Source: an uncultured cyanobacterium (lineage in GTDB: Bacteria; Cyanobacteriota; Cyanobacteriia; PCC-6307; Cyanobiaceae). Taken from it: a DNA stretch of 45,907 nt. Shown here one piece after another: positions 18,226 through 26,217 of this stretch. The position numbers and the translations under genes are program-made. Every line of letters starts with the position of its first letter. Position 1 is the first letter of the stretch. The stretch is taken from the NCBI GenBank assembly GCA_903882285.1, contig CAIRWM010000062.1, forward strand, positions 1-45,907, written 5' to 3'. The notes below the pieces were generated by a model, which was not told the DNA's origin, ran no database searches, and saw only the letters and a program-made list of their open reading frames with translations.

Positions 18226-18818
18226 TGGAGTTGCCGCCGTCCCGCCTTTCCGGCGGAGGTCTGCTGATCTCGCTGCTCACGCTGCTGCTGGCGGGCTGCA
18301 GTGGTACTCCCTACGGCGAGGCTCTCTCGGGCAGCTTCTCCGCTGCTCCGGCCTCCCCGGCAGCCCCTTCCGGTTCAGCAGCCTCTCTGAGCACGGCGAC
18401 GTCTGCGGCCAAGTCCCTCCGGCCTGCACCGAGCTCCCCAGGCAGCGGCGGCGCGAGGCCGGGGGCCGCCGGCAGCCCGGGCGGCACAAGTCCGGCTTCC
18501 CCCACGGCGGCAACGCGCTCCCCTATCTCCGCCCCGGTCACCGCCTCCGGTCCAGCCGCTGGTACGGCGGCTGCCGCAGGTCGGTCCGTGCCCTCTCGTC
18601 CCGCTTCGTATCGCGTCACGATCCTGTTGCCCCAGGCCGATGCCTCGGCCCCGGCGGAGGGGCTCACCAAGGCTCTGCGTGCGGCCGGGGTGCCCTTTGA
18701 GGTGGAGGCGATCGAGCGCACCGGCGCCGGTGCCGCAAGCGGCAACTCCTCCTCGGCCGCCCCCACTGCCCCCGCCCCAGCGGCGCCCACGGTGCGTCCG
18801 GCGCCCCTGCCGCGCTGA
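18225..18818 (+). CDS. Predicted lipoprotein of unknown function
   Basis: Protein of 197 residues. The lipoprotein signal LLISLLTLLLAGC puts the lipidated cysteine at 25. About 100 residues of low-complexity Ala/Pro/Ser/Gly follow. The only ordered-looking part is near 125-170 (ASYRVTILLPQADASAPAEGLTKALRAAGVPFEVEAIERTG), which has the strand-helix-strand look of a small alpha/beta domain. The ATG shares its first base with the topA stop, and the end overlaps the DUF2232 gene (ATGA), so it sits inside a coupled run. I do not recognise a family. Confidence 0.72.
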   Translation: MELPPSRLSGGGLLISLLTLLLAGCSGTPYGEALSGSFSAAPASPAAPSGSAASLSTATSAAKSLRPAPSSPGSGGARPGAAGSPGGTSPASPTAATRSPISAPVTASGPAAGTAAAAGRSVPSRPASYRVTILLPQADASAPAEGLTKALRAAGVPFEVEAIERTGAGAASGNSSSAAPTAPAPAAPTVRPAPLPR

Positions 18819-19474
18819 TGGCCGCTCCGTCACCCCGCCGTCTCAGTGACCGCCAGGCGCGTCAGTTGGTCGACACTGCCTATCTCGCGGCGGCCACAGC
18901 CCTGCTCTGGGTGGCGCTTTACTACCTGCCGGTGGGTAGTCCCCTGTTCCGCCTAGCGCTGCCGCTGCCGCTGGCGCTGCTGCAGCTGCGTCACGGCTGG
19001 CGCTGTGCCGTCGAGGGCGTGGCCGTCACGGCACTGCTGCTGGTGGCGCTGATGGGGCCGATTCGTGGCCCGCTAGTGCTGTTCCCCTATGGTTTTTTGG
19101 CCCTGTGGCTGGGCTGGGGCTGGCGGCGGCGGCTGAGCTGGTGGCTCACCCTGTCGCTCGGGGGCCTGATCGGGGCCGTCGGCTTCCTGGTACGGGTGGC
19201 GGTGCTCTCGGTGCTGGTGGGCGAGAACCTCTGGGTACTGATCACCTCCGCGGCGGCCGGCCTGCTGGAGCGTCTGTCCGGGGTGCTGGGGCTGGGGCCC
19301 GGCTTCGACCTGGTTCAGGTGCAGCTGGCCGCCCTGCTGCTGGTGTTGATCCAGAACCTGTTGGTGGTGTTCTGCCTCCATGCCGTTGCCTACTGGATCT
19401 TTCCGCGTCTGCAGGCCCCGATCAGCGAGCCGCCGCCGGCATTGCGCGCCCTGGTGGCCCTCGATCCCCTGTGA
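18818..19474 (+). CDS. DUF2232 (YybS-like) integral membrane protein
   Basis: Protein of 218 residues with about six membrane helices. The cytoplasmic N-terminus contains SDRQARQLVDTAYLAAATALLWVALYYLPVGSPLFRLALPLPLALLQLRHG, the recognisable DUF2232 opening, then GPLVLFPYGFLALWLGWGWRR. Relatives include Bacillus YybS and are distantly like ECF-transporter substrate subunits, but no substrate is established. ATGA overlap upstream and GTGA overlap with the CobT-like gene downstream link it to both neighbours. Confidence 0.8.
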   Translation: MAAPSPRRLSDRQARQLVDTAYLAAATALLWVALYYLPVGSPLFRLALPLPLALLQLRHGWRCAVEGVAVTALLLVALMGPIRGPLVLFPYGFLALWLGWGWRRRLSWWLTLSLGGLIGAVGFLVRVAVLSVLVGENLWVLITSAAAGLLERLSGVLGLGPGFDLVQVQLAALLLVLIQNLLVVFCLHAVAYWIFPRLQAPISEPPPALRALVALDPL

Positions 19475-20670
19475 CGGCCCTGCGTCGCCTGGCGGGGAGC
19501 GAGGCGACGGCCGAGGGCTGGAGCGAGGCCTGGCGGCAGCGTTGGAGTGCGAGTGAGGTGCTGCTGCTGCTGGCCGCCACCGATACGGCGGCGGTGGAGG
19601 GCATTTCGGCGGCTGGGGCCACCCCCGTCTCCCGCCGCCAGACTGCCGCCGCCGATGCCGAGCTGCTGGCTCTGGGGCCGGCGGCGGCGCGGCCCCACGC
19701 CCTGCCCCCTCTGCCGGCCGGGGTGACCCCTGCGCTGATCAGCCAGGTGGCGCTGGAGGGCCTGGGCCTGCAGCCCCTGCTGCTCGACCTCGGCTGTCCC
19801 GTGGCCCCGGCCGTGCCCCATCTGCGGCTGCCGTACCCCGCTGGTGTCGGCGCTGCCCGCTGCCTGAGCAGCGGTGCCGCCATGACACGCCAGCGGGTGG
19901 AGGCCCTGCTGGCCCTCGGCCGCCGCTGGGGCGAACGGCTGGCGGCCGCGGGTCGCCCTCTGGTGCTGGCCGAGTGCGTGCCGGGCGGCACCACTACGGC
20001 CCAGGGGGTGCTCACCGGGCTGGGGCTGGAGGTGGGAGGCCTGGTCAGTGGCAGTCTGCGGCGCGCTGCCCATGCCCTCAAGGCCGATCTGGTGGCCCGT
20101 GGCCTGGCGGCGGCCCAGCTGGATCGTCTGGCCGCTGCCGACCATCGGGGCGGCCAGGCGGACGGACCGAGCCCGGAGGTGGCCTGTCGGGCGATGGCGG
20201 CCTTCGGCGATCCGATGCAGCCCCTGGCGGCGGCGCTGGTGCTGGCCGCCACGGCGGCCGAGCCGCCCTTGCCGGTGCTGTTGGCCGGCGGCAGCCAGAT
20301 GGCGGCGGTGCTGGCCCTGGCCCTGGCCCTGGCCCCCCCGGAGCAGCGGCCGCCCCTGACGGCGGCCACGGCGGTGGCCACCACCGCCTGGGTGGCGGGT
20401 GAGGCCGACAGCGACCTGGTGCTGCTGCTGCAGCGCATCGGCGAGCGCTGGGGGGTAGCACCGTTGGCCTTCGCCGCTGATCTGCGTTTCGTCGAGGGCT
20501 GCCACCCGGCCCTGCTTGACTACGAGCGGGGCTATGTCAAGGAGGGGGTGGGGGCCGGCGGCCTGGCCCTCCTCTGGCAGCTCAGCGGCCGTTCGCCCGA
20601 GGCTCTGGCGGCGGCCTGCGACCGGGCCTGTCGCAGCTTGCTCGGCTCGCCTGGCCAGACCGGGGTCTGA
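19471..20670 (+). CDS. CobT-like nicotinate-nucleotide--dimethylbenzimidazole phosphoribosyltransferase family protein
   Basis: Protein of 399 residues. It resembles the cyanobacterial/archaeal branch of the CobT family, with LAECVPGGTTTAQGVLTGLGLEVGG in the middle and VLLAGGSQMAAVLALALAL plus DYERGYVKEGVGAGGL towards the end. Classical CobT activates the lower-ligand base of cobalamin with nicotinate mononucleotide. Marine picocyanobacteria are known to make pseudocobalamin with adenine as lower base, so the true substrate here is open. GTG 19471 overlaps the DUF2232 stop. Confidence 0.8.
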   Translation: MTALRRLAGSEATAEGWSEAWRQRWSASEVLLLLAATDTAAVEGISAAGATPVSRRQTAAADAELLALGPAAARPHALPPLPAGVTPALISQVALEGLGLQPLLLDLGCPVAPAVPHLRLPYPAGVGAARCLSSGAAMTRQRVEALLALGRRWGERLAAAGRPLVLAECVPGGTTTAQGVLTGLGLEVGGLVSGSLRRAAHALKADLVARGLAAAQLDRLAAADHRGGQADGPSPEVACRAMAAFGDPMQPLAAALVLAATAAEPPLPVLLAGGSQMAAVLALALALAPPEQRPPLTAATAVATTAWVAGEADSDLVLLLQRIGERWGVAPLAFAADLRFVEGCHPALLDYERGYVKEGVGAGGLALLWQLSGRSPEALAAACDRACRSLLGSPGQTGV

Positions 20671-20689
20671 GTCCTGACCCGCCAGCGCC

Positions 20690-20695
20690 TACGGT
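20690..20695 (+). promoter_or_regulatory. Candidate -10 element directly before the solute-binding gene
   Basis: TACGGT lies only six bases before the ATG at 20702. If used, transcription would start at or within a base or two of the start codon, giving a leaderless mRNA. No ribosome-binding site is visible upstream of the ATG, which fits. Confidence 0.3.
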
Positions 20696-20701
20696 CGCTG
20701 C

Positions 20702-21736
20702 ATGGTCCTACCTTCCCTTCGCCGCCGCCAGGTGCTGCAGCTGGGAGCCCTGGCCGGGCTCGGACTGCTGGGGGGCTGCCGGCGGCAGGATCCCCAGCTG
20801 CTGGCCAGCCGTGGCGATCTTTCCACGGCCTGGGGCGCGGCCCTGCCCAGGCCCTGGTCCCTGCGCCTCCTCGACGACCCCGCTGCGGTGGTCGCTGCCC
20901 TGCGTCCAAAGCCGGGGCAGCCCGCCGATCCCCGGGCGGCTCTGCTGCAGCTCTCCGATGGCTGGGCCACCGCTCTGCCGGCCTCCCTGCTGCAGCCGAT
21001 CGGCAGTGCCGCCCTGCAGGACCGTCTGACGTCCTGGTCTGCGCCGCTCAGTCGTCTGTTCGCGCCGCCCGGGTCGCCCCGGCTTGCCTTCCCCTGGTCG
21101 TTTTCGCCCTGGGTGCTGCTGCTTCGCAACCGTCCCGACCTGGCCCGCCGCCGCGCCGAGGGCTGGGATCTGCTGCTCGATCCCAGCCTCGCCGGTCAGC
21201 TGGTGCTGCCGTCGAGCCCGCGCGTCACGATCGCTTTGGTGGATGGGGATGCGGAGCGGCTGGCGCGCCTTCGGCGCTCAGCCCTCGCCTACGATGACCG
21301 CGGCGCGCTGAACCTGCTGCTGGCCAGCGATGCTCAGGCGGCGGTGCTACCGTTGCAGCGTGTGATTCCGCTGCTGCGCCGCGATCCCAGGCTTGCGGCA
21401 ATCCTGCCTGCGAGTGGCTCGCCCCTGAGCTGGAGCCTGTTGCTGCGGCCGGCGGGATCTGATCAGGTACCACCGCTCGAGTGGCTGGCGGAGGTGCTGC
21501 AGCCGCCGCTGTTGCCCAAGTTGCTCGCTGCGGGCTGGGTGCCGCCCCTGCCCCCGGCCACCCTGCAGCAGGCGGCCCGGGCCTTCCCGCCGCCTCTGGC
21601 GGAGCTGCTGGCGCCGCCGGCGGAGTTGCTGGCCCGCTGCCACAGCCTGCCGCCACTGGTGCCCGGTGAACGGCAGGCTCTGCAGGCGCTCTGGGATGGA
21701 GCCGCTCCCCAGGGCATGGCCGCGGCTGGCCGTTAG
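20702..21736 (+). CDS. Solute-binding lipoprotein of the PotD/spermidine-type fold (divergent)
   Basis: Exported protein of 344 residues. The N-terminus RRRQVLQLGALAGLGLLGGC combines a twin-arginine-like RRR with a lipobox (Cys26), so it is probably a lipoprotein, perhaps Tat-exported. The body resembles extracellular solute-binding proteins of ABC transporters (FPWSFSPWVLLLRNRPDLARRR...GWDLLLDPSLAGQLVLPSSPRVTIALV). No ATPase or permease lies nearby, so the ligand is unknown. The stop overlaps the convergent reductase stop at 21733-21735. Confidence 0.75.
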   Translation: MVLPSLRRRQVLQLGALAGLGLLGGCRRQDPQLLASRGDLSTAWGAALPRPWSLRLLDDPAAVVAALRPKPGQPADPRAALLQLSDGWATALPASLLQPIGSAALQDRLTSWSAPLSRLFAPPGSPRLAFPWSFSPWVLLLRNRPDLARRRAEGWDLLLDPSLAGQLVLPSSPRVTIALVDGDAERLARLRRSALAYDDRGALNLLLASDAQAAVLPLQRVIPLLRRDPRLAAILPASGSPLSWSLLLRPAGSDQVPPLEWLAEVLQPPLLPKLLAAGWVPPLPPATLQQAARAFPPPLAELLAPPAELLARCHSLPPLVPGERQALQALWDGAAPQGMAAAGR

Positions 21737-22890
21737 CCCCAGAGTCGCCGCCGTGGCCCCGCCGCCAGGCGGCGGTGCGTGTCGCTCAGGAGGTCGGGGA
21801 TCGCCAGCTCGTGCGGGCAGCGCGGCATGCAGCTACCGCAGCGCTGGCAGGCGGAGGCATCGAGCGCCTCCCACCAGTGGCCCGCGCGGCCGATGAGGTT
21901 GTAGCGTTCGCTGGCGAAGGCCTCCATGCCGTGGCCGACCGCCAGGTTGCGCAGGCGCAGCAGCGCCGGGATCGGCACTTCGATGGGGCAGGGCAGGCAG
22001 GCGCGGCACTGGCCGCACTGCTCGGCTCCCAGGCGCTGTTGTCCCGCCGCCGCCAGACGGGCCAGGGCCTCCTCTTCTGCGCTCGTGAGGGGGCCGGCGG
22101 CGGCCGCCAGGCGGTGGGCCCAGACCAGATCGCCCGGCTCCGCCGCCCCCAGGGAGAGGGTGCTGATTCCCTCGGCCAGCAGAAAGCGGTAAGCAAGCTC
22201 CAGCGGGGCGAACGGGGCGCAGTCGGCCTGCAGTTCCGGCGGCGGGGCGTAGAGGCGTCCGCCCTTGTCGGCCGGGGAGATCGCCATCACGCCGATCCCC
22301 TCGGTCAGGGCGGCCCGGGCCAGGGGCAGGCGCTCGCGGTCGAACAGGTGCAGGTGGAGGCTGCAAAAGCCGAAGCGGCCCGAGGCCAGGGCGGCGGCGA
22401 TCAGGTCGGTGCCGCCATGGCTGGAGAAGCCCACCTGGGCTACCAGGCCCTCGCCGCGGGCCCAGTCCAGCAAAGCGGCGCCGGGGCCGTCCAGGGCCCA
22501 GCTCAGGTGCTCGGCGGTGTTGAGGCCATGCACCGCCAGGTTGTCGAGCGGCGGCCGCCCAGGCGGCGGCGGACCGAGCCGTTCCAGGCTGGCGAGCAGC
22601 TGCCGGCGTCCCTCGGCCAGATCGGGGCCCGGCAGCAGCTTGCTGGTGATGACCAGTTGCGCCCTGGCCTGCGAATCCTGCTCCTGCAGCTGGCGCAGCA
22701 CTTGGCCGAGGAAAGTCTCGGCTGGTCCGTAGGCCGGGGCCGTCTCGATGTGGTTGATGCCGGCCTGCAGGGCTGCCGTCAGCACGTCCGCCAGGGGCCG
22801 GGGCCCGGCCAGGGCCCGCATCGTGCCGAGGGTGAACAGGGAGACGGCCCGACCCCGGCCGAAGGGCCGGCGCTCCGGCTCAGTCGCCAC
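21733..22890 (-). CDS. Aldo/keto reductase with C-terminal [4Fe-4S] ferredoxin-like domain
   Basis: Protein of 385 residues. An aldo/keto reductase barrel covers about residues 10-270. Its tetrad positions read Glu49 (ETAPAYG, where Asp is usual), Tyr54, Lys84 (VITSKLLPG) and His121 (LAVHGLN). The C-terminus has two cysteine clusters, CGQCRACLPCP (292-301) and CQRCGSCMPRCP (348-358), as in ferredoxin-type dicluster domains. It may link NAD(P)H to an iron-sulfur electron chain; the substrate is unknown. I prefer GTG 22890 (VATEPERRPFGRG), because the ATG at 22956 would overlap DUF151 by 77 bases. Confidence 0.86.
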   Translation of the reverse strand: MATEPERRPFGRGRAVSLFTLGTMRALAGPRPLADVLTAALQAGINHIETAPAYGPAETFLGQVLRQLQEQDSQARAQLVITSKLLPGPDLAEGRRQLLASLERLGPPPPGRPPLDNLAVHGLNTAEHLSWALDGPGAALLDWARGEGLVAQVGFSSHGGTDLIAAALASGRFGFCSLHLHLFDRERLPLARAALTEGIGVMAISPADKGGRLYAPPPELQADCAPFAPLELAYRFLLAEGISTLSLGAAEPGDLVWAHRLAAAAGPLTSAEEEALARLAAAGQQRLGAEQCGQCRACLPCPIEVPIPALLRLRNLAVGHGMEAFASERYNLIGRAGHWWEALDASACQRCGSCMPRCPHELAIPDLLSDTHRRLAAGPRRRLWG

Positions 22891-23479
22891 TCTCACTCCC
22901 ACTGCCACCCCCCGTGTCTGGCTCCTCGGCGTCCGGGGCCTCCCCGGGGCTGTCATCGGAGGGCGGCGGCTCGTCGGCTTCCGGGCGGGCCTTGCCGAGA
23001 TGGCGGATCAGTTCGGCGGGACTGGTGCGATCGAGGAAGCGGCGGAAATCCTCCTTCTCCTCCTCGTCGGCTTCGGCGTCGACGGGAATCGAGGCGTCCG
23101 CGACCACCTCCTCCAGCATCCAGATGCTGCTGTCGGTGCGCAGGGCCAGGGCGATGGCATCGCTGGGGCGAGCGTCGAGCTCGTTGGCTTCGCCAGCCGC
23201 GTTCTGCAGCTTGAGCACGGCGCGGAAGGTGTTGTCCTCGATCGTATGGATGATCACCCGCTCCAGCGTCAGGCCGCCGGCCGCCATCAGGTTCACCATC
23301 AGGTCGTGGCTGAGGGGCCGCGGCGGACGCTCCCCGTTAAGGGCGGCCAGGATGTTCTGGGCCTGGGCCTGGTCGATCCAGATCGGCACCTGGCGGCGGC
23401 CCGACGGATCGCGCAGCAGCACGATCGGACTGCGGCTGGCCGCATCCAGGGCGATCCCCGCAACGCGCATCTCGACCAT
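22880..23479 (-). CDS. Bifunctional nuclease family (DUF151) protein
   Basis: Protein of 199 residues. The DUF151 domain covers about 1-150: MVEMRVAGIALDAASRSPIVLLRD, RRQVPIWIDQAQAQNILAALNG, then RPSDAIALALRTDSSIWMLEEV. Plant and bacterial members have reported RNase/DNase activity; the role in cyanobacteria is not established. An acidic, Pro/Gly/Ser-rich tail follows. The start is ATG 23479, with AGGAG (plus-strand CTCCT at 23491-23495) 11 bases upstream. Its 3' end overlaps the reductase GTG by 11 bases, so the two form an operon. Confidence 0.88.
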   Translation of the reverse strand: MVEMRVAGIALDAASRSPIVLLRDPSGRRQVPIWIDQAQAQNILAALNGERPPRPLSHDLMVNLMAAGGLTLERVIIHTIEDNTFRAVLKLQNAAGEANELDARPSDAIALALRTDSSIWMLEEVVADASIPVDAEADEEEKEDFRRFLDRTSPAELIRHLGKARPEADEPPPSDDSPGEAPDAEEPDTGGGSGSESGD

Positions 23480-23509
23480 GGCAGGGTCCGCTCCTGGCTC
23501 TCGCACCTT

Positions 23510-23542
23510 CCCCTTATCCGATTATGGCTAGAGGATGAGGGG
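23510..23542. promoter_or_regulatory. Imperfect inverted repeat in the DUF151/ribE divergent promoter
   Basis: CCCCTTATCC (23510-23519) and GGATGAGGGG (23533-23542) pair in 9 of 10 positions around 13 bases. The loop contains ATTATG, read as CATAAT on the minus strand, a good -10 for DUF151. It lies in the only 69 bases between two divergent genes and so could serve both as an operator. Confidence 0.4.
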
Positions 23543-23548
23543 TAAGCG

Positions 23549-24259
23549 ATGTTCACCGGACTGGTGCAGGCCATCGGCCGCCTGGAGGGTTGCTCCGAGG
23601 GCGTCCAGGTGCGCCTGGAGCAGCCGGGCGGCCTCGGAGCCCTGGTCCTCGGTGACAGCGTTGCCGTCGACGGTGTCTGTCTCACGGTGGCGCAGCTGCT
23701 CGGGGCCGGCGGCTGCGACGGCTTTCGCGCCGATGTCAGCCGCGAGACCCTGCAGCGCAGTGCCCTGGCCGCCCGTACCTCGGCCGGCGCCCGGGTCAAC
23801 CTGGAGCCGGCCCTGCGGGTGGGAGACCGGCTTGGCGGCCATCTGGTCAGCGGTCATGTCGACGGTCTGGGCACGGTGCGTGCCATCCAGCGCGACGGCA
23901 GCGCCTGGCGCCTGGAACTGGCCTGGAACGACCCGACCTACGGGCGCTATGTCTGCGAGAAGGCCTCGGTGGCCGTGGATGGCATCAGTCTCACCGTGGC
24001 CGGCTGCGACGCTGACGGGGCCGGCTTCTGGCTGGCCGTGATCCCCCACACCTGGTGCCAGACCACCCTCACGGACCGCCGCCCCGGCGATGCGGTCAAT
24101 CTCGAGGCCGATCTGCTCGCCAAGTACACCGAACGCCTGCTCAAGGCTGGGGCGGTGAGCGTCCATGGCCACCCGGGCAGTGGCGGGGGAAAGAGCGGCG
24201 GGGGGAGCCATTCAGGGGAGATCAGTGCGGCCTGGCTGGTGGAGCAGGGCTGGGGCTAA
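23549..24259 (+). CDS. ribE: Riboflavin synthase, alpha chain
   Basis: Dismutates two molecules of 6,7-dimethyl-8-ribityllumazine to riboflavin. The 236 residues show the family's internal duplication: MFTGLVQAIGRLE with DSVAVDGVCLTVA and then GHLVSGHVDGLGTV in one half, and VAVDGISLTVAG with AVIPHTWCQTTL in the other. The end is longer than usual and carries a Gly/Ser/His-rich insert (HPGSGGGKSGGGSHSG) before EISAAWLVEQGWG. AGGGG about 7 bases upstream supports the ATG. I see no FMN riboswitch in the 69 bases before it. Confidence 0.93.
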   Translation: MFTGLVQAIGRLEGCSEGVQVRLEQPGGLGALVLGDSVAVDGVCLTVAQLLGAGGCDGFRADVSRETLQRSALAARTSAGARVNLEPALRVGDRLGGHLVSGHVDGLGTVRAIQRDGSAWRLELAWNDPTYGRYVCEKASVAVDGISLTVAGCDADGAGFWLAVIPHTWCQTTLTDRRPGDAVNLEADLLAKYTERLLKAGAVSVHGHPGSGGGKSGGGSHSGEISAAWLVEQGWG

Positions 24260-24374
24260 GCCGACCCAGGCCCTGAGCCGGAGCCGGCCTATCAACCCGT
24301 CACAGTTCCGGGTCGAAGCCGTTGTCAAACCGCCGTGGCGTGGTCACGCTGCCGGCACACTCTGTTGCCCTGCC

Positions 24375-24995
24375 ATGGCCCCGGAATCCCCCCACCCCGC
24401 CTCGGAGTTCAGTCCGGTTCGGACGGGTGAGGCCCTGCGCGGCCTCACCATTGCCGAGGGCATCCTGCTGCTGGTGCTGGGCGTGATGGCCCTGATCTTT
24501 CCACTTGTCGCCTCGTTCTGGGTGACGGCAGTGGTGGCGATCGCTTTCGTGGTCGGCGGCCTGGTGGGTTGGGTGAACACCCTCACCCGCGCCGGCCGGC
24601 TGTGGGGGGTGATCGCCTTCTGGCGGCTGGTGGTGTCCACCCTCTTCCTGGTGGCGGGCTTCTGGATGATTTCCCAGATGCGCACCGGTCCCCTGGCGGC
24701 GGCGGCCCAGGTGGCCAGCCTGGCGCTGGCGATCGGGATCGTCTTTCTGTTTGAGGGGGTGGTCGCGACCTTCGTGGCGCTGAGCCACCGTCAGGTGAAG
24801 GGATGGGGCTGGGGTCTGGCCAACGGGATCGTCACTCTGGTCCTCGGTGTGCTGATCCTGACCATGAACCCGGCCAGCCTGCTGGGGGTCATCGGCATGC
24901 TGGTGGGGATCAGCTTCATCTTCAGCGGCATCGACCTGCTCACCTTCAGCGCCAGCTTTCACCCCGAGCGCCTGGAGGGACGCGACACGGTCTGA
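24375..24995 (+). CDS. HdeD-family integral membrane protein
   Basis: Protein of 206 residues with six predicted membrane helices in three pairs, the DUF308/HdeD arrangement. Examples are IAEGILLLVLGVMALIFP followed by VTAVVAIAFVVGGLVGWV, and ANGIVTLVLGVLILTMNP followed by LLGVIGMLVGISFIFSGIDLL. E. coli HdeD is linked to acid resistance; the molecular function is not known. The ATG at 24375 follows a 115-base gap in which I see no clear signal. It converges with the cyAbrB gene across 7 bases. Confidence 0.85.
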   Translation: MAPESPHPASEFSPVRTGEALRGLTIAEGILLLVLGVMALIFPLVASFWVTAVVAIAFVVGGLVGWVNTLTRAGRLWGVIAFWRLVVSTLFLVAGFWMISQMRTGPLAAAAQVASLALAIGIVFLFEGVVATFVALSHRQVKGWGWGLANGIVTLVLGVLILTMNPASLLGVIGMLVGISFIFSGIDLLTFSASFHPERLEGRDTV

Positions 24996-25002
24996 GACCA
25001 AA

Positions 25003-25443
25003 TCAGGAGGCTGGCTCCTCTCCCTCGAGCGGCAGCAGCCAGATCGATCCGGTTTCCCGGTGCAGCTCGATGCGGAATTCCTGCCCGGGCTCCAGGCCCA
25101 TGCGCCGGGTGTAGGACTGGCCGATCAGCAGGTTGCCGTTGCCGTGGACCCGGGTGCGAAATTCCGCCTGGCGTCCCTTGCTGAGCCCACCGCCAGCGGT
25201 GCCGCCCGGCACCTTGTAGCCCTTCGCCGCCACCAGGGCGCGGTAAAAGCTCTTCTTGAGCACCCGACCGCTGGGCCCCACGTAGCCGCAGGCCCGGGCG
25301 ATCTGGTCCTCGGGGCGATTGCTGAGCGAACGCGCTTTGTCCAGGAGGGCCTTGCCCTCCAGCATCAGACCGGATCCGCTGAGGGGAGCGGGATCGGCAT
25401 CATCTCCGGTTTTGAAGGCAGCCATCGGCTGAGCCGTCATCAC
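25003..25443 (-). CDS. cyAbrB-family transcriptional regulator
   Basis: Cyanobacterial AbrB-like regulator of 146 residues. The N-terminal half is the conserved cyanobacterial part (LTGKALLDKARSLSNRP-like; here LEGKALLDKARSLSNRPEDQIARACGYV). The C-terminal swapped-hairpin DNA-binding domain reads FRTRVHGNGNLLIGQSYTRRMGLEPGQEFRIELHRETGSIWLLPL, the reverse of the order in Bacillus AbrB. Known cyAbrBs (Sll0359, Sll0822) affect carbon, nitrogen and hydrogenase genes. Two adjacent ATGs (25443, 25440) are possible starts. It lies downstream of ctaE on the same strand after 108 bases. Confidence 0.92.
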   Translation of the reverse strand: MMTAQPMAAFKTGDDADPAPLSGSGLMLEGKALLDKARSLSNRPEDQIARACGYVGPSGRVLKKSFYRALVAAKGYKVPGGTAGGGLSKGRQAEFRTRVHGNGNLLIGQSYTRRMGLEPGQEFRIELHRETGSIWLLPLEGEEPAS

Positions 25444-25551
25444 ATCATGGACTCAATTGTGGCGATGTCTTTGCCGATTCGACAAGAAAGACGTTTCTCC
25501 CCGGCAGACGGTGTTGCCGGATGTCTCCAGGGCTGAAAACGGCCAGGGTCC

Positions 25552-26217
25552 CTAGAGCAGATAGAGGATGCCGTAGAGCACCACCCAGATCCCGTCGACG
25601 AAGTGCCAGTAGAGCTCGGCAGCTTCGAGGCCGAAGTGATCCTGCTGGTTGATGCGACCACCCGGTCGAGCCTGGGCCCAGACGATCAGGATGCAGATCA
25701 CTCCCAGGGTGACGTGCAGTCCGTGGAAGCCTGTCAGCGCATAAAACGTGCTGGCGAAGAGGTTGTCGGTGAGTCCGAAAGGAAGGTTGAAATATTCCAC
25801 CATTTGGCCGGCTAGGAAGGCGGCACCGAGCACGCCGGTGCCGAGCAGCCAGGAGCGGCAGCCGCTGCCGTTGCCGTCGCGCAGGTTGCTGCCGGCCCGG
25901 TGGAAGGTGACGCTGCTCAGCACCAGCAGCACGGTGTTGATCGTGGGCAGCAGCAGTTCGAGTTCGTAGCTGGATCCCTCCGGCAGGGGATTCACGGCTC
26001 GGAAGGTGAGATAAGCGGCGAAGAAGCCAGCGAAGGTCATGCCATCGGCCACCAGGAAGGTGGCCAGGCCGAAAAGGCGCAGATCGGGATGGGCCGCGTG
26101 CCCGTCGGCGTGGGTCTCGCCACGCTGAGCCTCGTCAAGGACGGTCTCGGGAAGAGAAGGGGGAGCCGACTCGGCTTGGAGATCGGTGGGGCCGCTGCCC
26201 GGTGCGAGGCTGGTCAT
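25552..26217 (-). CDS. ctaE: Cytochrome c oxidase subunit III
   Basis: Subunit III of the aa3-type terminal oxidase, which stabilises the subunit I proton path. It is 221 residues long with a 45-residue soluble N-terminus and five membrane helices, as in bacterial short forms lacking the first two helices. Typical pieces are FYALTGFHGLHVTLGVICI and ELYWHFVDGIWVVLYGILYLL, the family's C-terminal signature. Its ATG overlaps the ctaD stop (ATGA). Confidence 0.95.
   Translation of the reverse strand: MTSLAPGSGPTDLQAESAPPSLPETVLDEAQRGETHADGHAAHPDLRLFGLATFLVADGMTFAGFFAAYLTFRAVNPLPEGSSYELELLLPTINTVLLVLSSVTFHRAGSNLRDGNGSGCRSWLLGTGVLGAAFLAGQMVEYFNLPFGLTDNLFASTFYALTGFHGLHVTLGVICILIVWAQARPGGRINQQDHFGLEAAELYWHFVDGIWVVLYGILYLL

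Noticed and set aside
19390-20505. 371-residue open frame antisense to the CobT-like gene
   Set aside because: Gln/Arg/Gly-rich with no recognisable domain; the plus-strand frame is supported by family motifs and gene coupling.
23480-23548. FMN riboswitch before ribE
   Set aside because: The gap is only 69 bases, too short for the usual multi-helix aptamer, and its conserved core is not visible.
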